Positions 56,763 through 64,000 of a stretch of DNA of 64,000 nt are shown here, one piece after another. The notes under the pieces were generated by a model, which worked only from the letters and a program-made list of their open reading frames with translations, was not told the DNA's origin and searched no databases. A program made the position numbers and the translations under genes. Location: the NCBI GenBank assembly GCA_021904315.1, contig CM038912.1:14099061-14163060 (forward strand), given 5' to 3'. Positions within the stretch are counted from its first letter, which is position 1; every line of letters begins with the position of its first letter. This DNA is from Sphagnum magellanicum. Taxonomy: Eukaryota > Streptophyta > Sphagnopsida > Sphagnales > Sphagnaceae.

Positions 56763-59499
56763 AACATGTCTGGCTGCACTTTTGAGTTCGACTTTAAAAA
56801 ATAGATATATTAACTAACCTTCACATGGGACACATGTCTGACAAATGAATTTTGAGATGGTCGGTTTGAGAAGGGATAGGGAATAACACACAACAAATGT
56901 TATATATCATACCGTACCCAACACTTCAATTGGGTACACTTCAATTCAATTGTGTCAACAGGCTAAATGCCATGAAACACAAAAGCCATACAAGCCCACG
57001 AGTAGAAGGTGCACATGGTAGCATCATTGGCTTCTCTCACTCTCTCTATCCCTCTTTTACACACCAAAAGAGATCATTCAAATGCATTATTACCCCATTG
57101 CACTAGTAACAAAAAAGCTCATTTTGTGACTTGTCAAAGATGACTAATAATGTCAATTGTGACTATTTTGGTGTTGTAAATGACATTTTTAATTGCTTTG
57201 GGCAAATTGCAAAATAGGCTTTTACTACTAATGTTGGCGGGTACAAAACCAAGTAACTGTTGGGATTTTGGTGCATAGGGTAATGTCAAAGTACTCAAGG
57301 GCATTACTAAGAGGATGGCCCATGCAACGTGCTACCCGTGGAATAAGTTTTTTCAGCAGTTGGAAAGTAGGCTAGTGGTAATAGTTAAATCCTACTTCTC
57401 AGCGGTTGCGGTTTTTCAATCTTAGGATGAGCAGCAGAACATATAAATAAATCAATAAATAAATAAATGTTATGTATGTATATAGATTTTTAAATTGAAT
57501 GGCTTTATTATTTTCATTGATGTCCAAGTTACAATTGAATTACGTGTAAAGTCCTAGAGAATGTGTAACATCCCAGGACTGTGGATTTTTTTTCATAATA
57601 TGCAACAACACGTAATTACAAAGAAATATCCTTAAAAGAACAACATTGCTATGAAGAGGTAAGTCAGAAATTGAGTGTGCCATGAAATTGAAGGTTTTCC
57701 AATCTTAGGATGAGTTGCAGAACATATAAACATTTTTTTTTTTGTTATGTGTAAAAACATCAGAACATGTATTGCACAATATATACATGCGCAATTCAAA
57801 ACATGGACCATGCATGGCACAAAATGGCGGCATGAACATACTACTTTGGATTAACATTTTACAGCTTTCAAATAGGATGAATGTAAGCTTGTGCCTGTAC
57901 ATGTCATCTGGGTACACACACACACTGCCCTTCAAGACTGCCCGTAGAAGGAAATAATTGTTTTCTATTGAGCAAGCTATCATGCTTGGTGGTTCTCAAA
58001 AATATGAAAAAGACAAAGATAGGGGACAGAGAACCACCGGTTCTTTCATGAAAACTGCCGGTTCTTTAAGGCTTTTGAAATAACCGGAACTGGATTTGGG
58101 TGTTCAATTCAGTTTTTGCAGTTGAAGAAGTGACCCTGCTTCATCCCAATTCTAAGTCTGCTTGATTTCCAACACTTGTCTGGTTGTAACAAGTGGCTCA
58201 TCTGTGCTGCCATGGCTCTCTCTGTGCTGTGCTTATGGCAAGTTCAAACCAGCAACAATTAATAACTTACGAAATGTTCCATGAAGTTCTGAAAAAATGG
58301 AATCACAGTTCAGAATAACACCTGGTGAACATTCCTCAAAATATGAGACCAATTGAGAACTACATCATTCCATGGTTGAAGGCAGACCCATACAAAACCC
58401 TCGCACACCCTCTGCATGGGGACAACAATTCACCTTCCAAAATGAAGCATTCATCAACACTCGAATGTAGACTTTGCTTTTGGGTTGGGAAATTGAAAAT
58501 CATACCTCAAATATTGAGAATGCATCCTTTGAGGATGGGTCAGGTGGGTGGTGATCCTTTTAGGAATTCAAAGGAAACTTTGCACGACAGACAAAATTCT
58601 TCATGTGGGTTGTTTGAATGGTTTTGTGTCTTGAATGGGCTTTGTTTTGAAAGGTAGGAGCGCCTTTGAAGAAACATTGAAGGAATTTGTTCTTCAAAAG
58701 GTTGAGAATAAATGCTTTGTTTTGAAAAGTTAGGAGCTTTGAAGAAAAATTGAACTTGTGTTTTCATGGTTTCTTTGAATCAAACAAAGCTTCTTCAAAT
58801 GTTGAAAATTTTGCTCTCCTTTTGAAATGTGAGATGTTATGAAATGACCCAAGTTCATCAAGGGTGCCAGTTTATCACCAGAATTTCACATTTTGCTCCA
58901 GAAAACAATTTTGTTCCTGTAGGTTGCATAGAGACTTGACCATTGGAGCACCTGAAACAAGCTTCAGACCTAACTTTGGAATAATTAAATTTCAACAAAT
59001 TTGGAATTTGACAACACCAAAAATTGGTATGTAGGATGTCAAAAGCCCTTCAGAAAAAAAGAAAATTTTCCAGTTGTATGGAGATTTGGCAAATTTTATT
59101 TTGTCTCTTGAAAACAAACTTGAGTTCTCAATTTAAACAATTATCAAGTTTGAAATTTGATGCCACCCAAAATGCATCTAAAATGGATCAACTGGGAAAA
59201 TGAGTTCAAATATATTTTCAACATGACTAGAGAGAAGTAGCATGTAAGATTCTTAGGGTTAGGGTTACATAACATAATTCTTGACATATACATACATACA
59301 TATATACAGTAAGCCTTGAGTACACACATAAAATGGTGTCAAGTACTCAGAAGGCAGTAGAGCAATTTTGGTAACACTGGTGACAACTCTAGTGTCGTCA
59401 TGTCACTATTGAACTAGCTTAATTTTAGTCAAATGTTAAAAAAGACCTGCAATATATTATTATAATATAATACCATAACCTAGCAGCTGGTTCAGCACG
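56763..59499. other. Gene-free DNA
   Basis: No gene is recognised. A repeated pair 'TTTTCAATCTTAGGATGAG.AGCAGAACATATAAA' occurs near 57413-57447 and 57695-57730. Frames near 58325-58657 lack a start and motifs. Confidence 0.4.
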
Positions 59500-59615
59500 G
59501 CTAAATAAATTATGAGGGAAAAGAAACAATTCATGTCTTTTGAGAAATTATTAAGGTGTAGGTACTACTTAACAAGTAAAAACAAGTGCACCTGAATAAT
59601 TTCTTAATACATTAT
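59500..59615. repeat. Hairpin-type dispersed repeat, copy 2, just 3' of the zinc-finger gene
   Basis: Contains CTAAATAAATTATGAGGG, then GAGAAATTATTAAGGTGTA, a spacer and GTGCACCTGAATAATTTCTTAA, which pairs with the first arm. It starts about 10 bp beyond the stop codon of the zinc-finger gene, so it probably lies in that gene's 3' UTR. Confidence 0.65.
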
Positions 59616-59625
59616 CGGTCATGTC

Positions 59626-61964
59626 TCAGCTGCATGCTGGTAGTGGTGGGTGTGCCTTCTTGTTGTGTGCCACCAAGTTGCACTTGAAGGCGAATTTGAG
59701 ACCACATTTGCAGCACTCCACTGGCTCTCCACAAAGCTTCTGGTGATCTCGCACATCCACCTGCATCCATCCATCCATCTCACACACAAATTATTGCTAC
59801 TCCTATTCTCTGGCTGTTAAATTGTTCTCCTCAGCCCACCAGCAATGTCAAAATGCTTCATTTCTGCCCCCTTTAGTTATTTATACACACACCCACTAAA
59901 ATTCTCCCTTCATCATACTAACTAACCCACCCTAGCACACAAACTATGATTAAACATGCATGACATCTTGTTCATCCAAATGGCTAACTGGCTCCAACAC
60001 CCAATTTACCTCTAGTTCCTTGCATAACATTGCTCTCAAAAATCTCTAGTGTTCTTCAGTCAAGATTCTTTCTTCACAAGACAAATTGGAAACCCATTTT
60101 TTTCCATCCAATATGCTTTGTATAGCTTAAAATCATATTTTTTCAAGTCAAAATTTGGTGAAAATTCACCAGTAAAAGAAAACCCTGATAAGGCACATTA
60201 TTCACAGACTAATTTAAAATCCTTTGTATATGTTGCAATCATATTTTCAGGTCAAAATTTGGCAAAAACTTGCCATCAAAAGAAACCCTGATAGGTTGCA
60301 TAATTCCCGGATTAATCAAAAATCCTTTCTATAAGTTAAAATAAAAAAATTCAGGTCAAATTTTGATGAAAATTCTTCAGTAAAACAAACCCAAATAAGA
60401 ACTCTCCAGATGAAGGAAGGTGTAGGGTGTTTAGTTTAATTGTTCACCACGGTTAAGTTCCTTAAGTGGATGATTTTAGAAGATGGGACTTGTGGGAATC
60501 AAAGTTCTAAGGTGGTCCAAGAATGAATGAATGAATGAATGAATGATTTCTGTCTACACAGAAGAACCTGCAGAAATTCGGGAAAAGAAAAGATATGGAA
60601 AAAATGATTTAAATTAAATTAAACTATAAGCGTATTACGAGTGGTAACTGCATTCATTCATTCATTCCTTCCTTCCTTCCTTCCTTCATTCATTACCTGG
60701 ATGTAAAATTTCTTGTCGCATTTCCGGCAGCAGAATGGCTTGTCCCCTTCCGAGTGCTTGCGACCGTAATGTCGACGCAGTTCGTACAGTCCCACGAAAG
60801 TCTTCTTGCACTTGGGGCAGCCGCAAGGGATCTTCCTCTTTTTCACGGTCTGCCCGCCGCCGCCGCCGCCGCATCCCTTCATGGACGGAAGCTGCGAAGA
60901 AGAGGAAGAAGAAGACGATCTCATGGTTTTGTGCAGCTGCTGCATCGACTTCTTCTTCATCAGGTCTGGATCAGCTAGTACTAAAGCAGCTTGATCGCCG
61001 AATGATTCTAATGACTTTGCAGAATCATAAACGAGCTGCTCCGGCTGTACTCAACAGTAGAATAGAAACAATCAGCAGGAGAAGCAGCTGCAGTAGCACG
61101 TACTGCTACTAGTTCGAATTCGCTAGTACTGTTGTTATAATGCGCAAATGGTTGTATATGATTTTAACTGCCGATAACAGAATCTAATTGACGGATCCAA
61201 AGGTAATAATATTATATTTTTCGAGAGTGATGAGTTCAAGTGCTGCACACCTGCTGCTGCTTTACGAGCATGGTTATTTCACGCTCGGCATGCTCATGAT
61301 CAGTTGTAGATATGAGCTTTGATGACGCCGCTGTAGTAGTTGTGCATGCGTTCCCCGTGTGATCATGATCTGTGTCAAGCTGGAGTTGCAGTAAGTCGAT
61401 CATATGGTTCTCGGGTACAATAATATTATTGGTGATCTCATCGGAATGCAGCTGAAACGCGCAATCAAAGAAGCCACAACTAGTTCCAATATTTGGCAGC
61501 AAATCATGAGAATATTGCTGATCGATAGCCGGTGCAGAAGCTTGCCGTAGGGCGCTGGACATGAAGATTGTGGCGTTGCTCATTTGATGATATAAACTCG
61601 AAGGATCAGATGATCCTGGTGCCATTTTGAGATTATCATCAACTCGCACGGGAGTAATAACCATGTGTTTCAGGGTGCTCACCAGGTTCGGATGCATCAC
61701 TGGAGTTGCTGCTGCGCTAGTGCAATTGATGCTACAGCACGCCTTGGTCGAACCTCGAGCTTTCAGCTGTTGGAGATTAAACTGAGACTCATCATCCGAA
61801 TCGACTAAGGATTGCATCGACGACTGATCATTGGGAAGGTAGAGAAATGACGTTGCAGCCGGCGCGAATGTACTAGCTCCATCGGAGAACAAATCCCAGT
61901 TCGGTAAGCCGTATACAGTTCCGCTACAGCTGCTGCTGCTGTACTCCGGTCCGTATAAGTTCAT
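59626..61964 (-). CDS. C2H2 zinc-finger transcription factor with three C-terminal fingers, about 398 aa, three exons
   Basis: Exon 1 is 61964-61251 (238 codons, donor CAG|GTGTGC), exon 2 is 61044-60697 (116 codons, acceptor GTACAG, donor CAG|GTAATG) and exon 3 is 59760-59626 (44 codons and TGA, acceptor ATGCAG). All junctions are phase 0. The N-terminal two thirds are Ser/Gln/Asp-rich without a domain. Exon 2 ends with a Gly run, a basic VKKRK patch (possible nuclear signal) and finger 1, CPKC-x12-H-x4-H (HYGRKH). Finger 2, CRKC-x12-H-x3-C (ending DHQKLC), spans the exon 2/3 junction at FYIQ|VDVRDH. Finger 3 is CCKC-x12-H-x4-H (HNKKAH). The adjacent C2H2, C2HC and C2H2 fingers with 'KPF.CRKC.K.F' recall the WIP, STOP1 and IDD groups of plant nuclear factors; I cannot assign a subfamily. 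The first in-frame ATG (61964) was used, but the frame stays open 48 codons further 5', so the true N-terminus is uncertain. Confidence 0.82.
60522..60546. repeat. (GAAT)n in intron 2 of the zinc-finger gene
   Basis: About six GAAT units in the 936-bp intron. Confidence 0.85.
60651..60696. repeat. (ATTC)n/(TTCC)n tract abutting the exon-2 donor
   Basis: Tetranucleotide repeats begin directly at the splice donor: on the sense strand GTAATGAATGAATGAAGGAAGG. Repeat-length change could therefore touch the splice site context. Confidence 0.85.
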
Positions 61965-62302
61965 GAAGACCCTGGACTTCTGTGACTGGATACAAGACTG
62001 CGTGACGCCCTGCTGCCGCTGCTTCTGCTGCTGCGACACTATCGAAGAAATCTCGTGGAAATCATTTAGCTCTGCTTCTGACCTCGGGAATGATCACATG
62101 AGCTCTGATCTGATACAGAATCCTGCACAAGCATCAAGTCGACAGGCAGGACTGGAATAATATCATTAGTTTAGCAGATCCGCTGATCTTAGTCGATCTT
62201 CGACAGAACCAGACAATATGGGATCATTGCAAGAAGGCTGCCACTTCGATTCTTACATAATCTTGCGGAGGTTGTCTTGCAACTTCTTTCCTGCACGAGC
62301 AT
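61965..62302 (-). promoter_or_regulatory. Leader of the zinc-finger gene with a chain of upstream ORFs
   Basis: On the sense strand three short frames precede the called start: ATG 62302 to TAA 62189 (37 aa, MLVQERSCKTT..), ATG 62134 to TAA 62066 (22 aa, MLVQDSVSDQSS..), and an ATG overlapping that TAA (TAAATG) giving eight codons. The first two share the start ATGCT(C/T)GTGCAGGA. In the main frame, 23 further codons (SEAELNDFHEISSIVSQQQK..) are open upstream of 62039 without an ATG. Confidence 0.5.
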
Positions 62303-62724
62303 GCTGGAACTAGATCTATACCAGATTAGAAAACTCGCATTGCATTCAACAAGTTGATCACAGCCCCCAAAACTTCCCTGAAAACTTCAAATCCAGTTTC
62401 TAAAGTTCCTGCTGGATTGAATCCTGATCAGCTGCTGCTGTTGTTGCCGCTGCTTGTCTACTACTACTTCTCTTCTTCTCTAGAAACAAACAAAGAACTC
62501 CTTTCTCTAGAAACAATAATATCCAAATAATTATTTCCAACAAACACTGCTTGTTTCTAGAACTTCTTGGAAGCTAGTTACTAGATTTCCAGGCGAAGAA
62601 TTTTTTTTTTTCAGATTTAAAAAAAAAGAAAAAGAAAAAAGAAAACCCCCATTCATCAGATGACACTTGTTTGAACATGTGCTTCTTTTTCTTTTTCTTT
62701 TTGGCAATTTTCTCATGTTGCAAC
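62303..62724. other. Upstream region of the zinc-finger gene
   Basis: Probably promoter and distal leader. CTGCTGTTGTTGCCGCTGC-type triplet patches lie near 62430-62455, and there is an A/T-run pair at about 62605-62645. No TATA box is called. Confidence 0.35.
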
Positions 62725-63000
62725 ACCCAAAATGGCGATCAGCTGCAAGAGGATTTAGCCAAATCTGGCTACAAGACAAATAGAGAAGAATGAAAATTTA
62801 GGAATACTATTACATTGTTGGTGAACCACTGGAACCTGAATTTAGATAAATATATGGCAATTTCAAAAGAAGAAAGCTAGAAATCTAACCCAAATCCTCC
62901 AAATATCTTGGCCATTTCATAACTTTCTTCTTTGAAATGTGACAATTCTTTTGCATTTTTCCAAAAAGTTCCCTTGGCCATGTTGTTTGACTATTATTCT
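62725..63000 (+). repeat. Dispersed repeat, long form (partner of 383-860)
   Basis: Begins 'CACCCAAAATGGCGATCAGCTGCAAGAGGATTTAGCCAAATCTGGCTACAAGACAAATA', continues with the block also found at 640-860 and ends near 'CCCTTGGCCATGTTG'. The join of the core unit and the long block is the same at both places. Confidence 0.8.
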
Positions 63001-63124
63001 TATTATTTTATTTATTTATTATTATTTAGCAATATGGTGAATTTTGCCACTAAAAAAATGACTACATATGAGAGTAGGGTAGTACTACTGGGATTTTTTT
63101 CCTTTTCAAATTTTGTGATGTAGC

Positions 63125-63260
63125 CAAATCAATGATCGTCAACAAGAAGATTTAGCAAAATCTGGCTATAGAGCATGTATGAAAATTAAAAATTTAAAGA
63201 TTTTTCCACATTTTTGGCTACATGCCAGACCCCAATAGAGTAAAGCTGGAGATTTTTCAA
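63125..63260 (+). repeat. Dispersed repeat, short form
   Basis: AGATTTAGCAAAATCTGGCTAT, then TGGCTACATGCCAGACCCC and AGCTGGAGATTTTTC. The core palindrome has one mismatch (TAGCAAAATCTGGCTA). Confidence 0.7.
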
Positions 63261-63609
63261 AAAATATTGTGAAAATCTGGCTAGTTGAAAACCCAAAAAC
63301 TCTCATATTTAGCCCATAAAAAAAAGAAGAAAAAAGGCTAATGAGTATTTGATCTGAGATTTTTTTAAAAAGCCTCCAGATGCTGTACAGTCCTGACCAA
63401 ATGTCATCCACCCAGACATGAATTCATCCAAGCCAATCTGCAAATGAATATCATCGACTCCTCAACCGACCCATGAATGAATCCCCATCTAGAAATTTCT
63501 AGAATGTTCTCCACAAACTAGACAGATGGAGAGATATCATCCCTCCTACTTGCAAGTGATTTTTTGATGCAGCCAATTTGGTGATAAATCATCCATAGGA
63601 GGGATGTTA

Positions 63610-63770
63610 AAAATGGGTGGCGATTATGATCTGTTGGAAGATTTAGCCAAATCTGGCTAACTAGATATAAAAGTATAAATCTTTGATCATCCTTCAATAT
63701 TTTTTGGCTACATACTGAAAACCAAATATATAAAAATCTGGCAATTTTTAACATTATAATATTTCCACTT
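63610..63770 (+). repeat. Dispersed repeat, short form
   Basis: 'GGTGGCGATTATGATCTG..GGAAGATTTAGCCAAATCTGGCTAACTAG', then AAATCTTTGATCATCCTTCAATATTTTTTGGCTACATAC and AAATCTGGCAATTTTTAAC. Closest in order and spacing to the 34985 copy. Confidence 0.8.
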
Positions 63771-64000
63771 CTGGCGATTGAAACCAGCATTTTCTTTTTT
63801 TGGGGTCAAATTTTCACATCTTGGTGACAAAGAAAAATAAAATGAGAATATTCTGTCATTTAACCCCTTGATTCTCTCACCAAAAAATTGTCATTTTCAA
63901 CAAATCTGTTGAAATTTTTGAAAAAACATTCATCCTATTTAGACACATTTTCTAATCCTGTTTGGCACTTAGTCATCACATTTCAACTGGTTGCTCTTTT

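Noticed and set aside
58325..58657. 110-codon plus-strand frame
   Set aside because: Starts at GTG, has no motif, and nothing upstream supplies a start.
60735..61112. Plus-strand frames rich in Ser and Arg
   Set aside because: Antisense to zinc-finger exon 2, whose phase and finger residues are convincing.
1..64000. CRISPR arrays, operons, rRNA or intact tRNA genes
   Set aside because: No direct-repeat/spacer arrays, no polycistronic layout and no conserved rRNA blocks were seen. The tRNA-like boxes near 32200 and 50900 do not fold convincingly.

Overview
The window is nuclear DNA of a land plant. Evidence: spliced genes with GT-AG introns and plant-specific protein families (a CONSTANS-like B-box/CCT factor, a plant Lunapark relic, a C2H2 factor), interstitial TTTAGGG telomere-type motifs, and AT-rich intergenic DNA full of decayed transposons. 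Only four apparently intact genes plus one recognisable host pseudogene occur in 64 kb. That density, and the style of the Ty3/gypsy and Myb/SANT-like relics, suggest a large-genome seed-free plant (fern or lycophyte more likely than moss). This is inference; species cannot be read from the sequence.

Layout. 0-1.1 kb: tandem and dispersed repeat family with the palindromic core TAGCCAAATCTGGCTA. 1.5-3.0 kb (minus): a five-exon gene for a 170-aa protein with four cysteines spaced exactly C-x9-C-x9-C-x9-C. 3.7-4.5 kb (minus): a two-exon gene for a 69-aa one-pass membrane protein. 7.8-9.1 kb (minus): a Lunapark pseudogene with two in-frame TAG codons. 10.0-10.4 kb (minus): a broken Myb/SANT-like transposon protein. 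11.6-14.5 kb (minus): a three-exon CONSTANS-like gene whose last exon is only 39 nt and carries the end of the CCT domain. 16-36 kb: gene-free, with two MITE-like families and several tandem repeats. 36.2-37.2 kb (minus): decayed Ty3/gypsy integrase with a C-terminal PHD-like finger. 37.2-48.8 kb: a block with TTGCAACT-motif clusters, three decayed ORFs of unrecognised families and an isolated DXD glycosyltransferase fragment, possibly one large decayed element. 52.2-55.4 kb (plus): a decayed ORF cluster of unknown family. 59.6-62.0 kb (minus): a three-exon C2H2 zinc-finger gene. 62.7-64 kb: more copies of the first repeat family.

All four intact genes and the Lunapark relic lie on the minus strand. 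They have separate promoters and no evident shared pathway: two are nuclear transcription factors, one is probably mitochondrial and one is a membrane micro-protein. Exon structures were assembled by eye from splice signals, reading phase and family resemblance, so each needs transcript confirmation.
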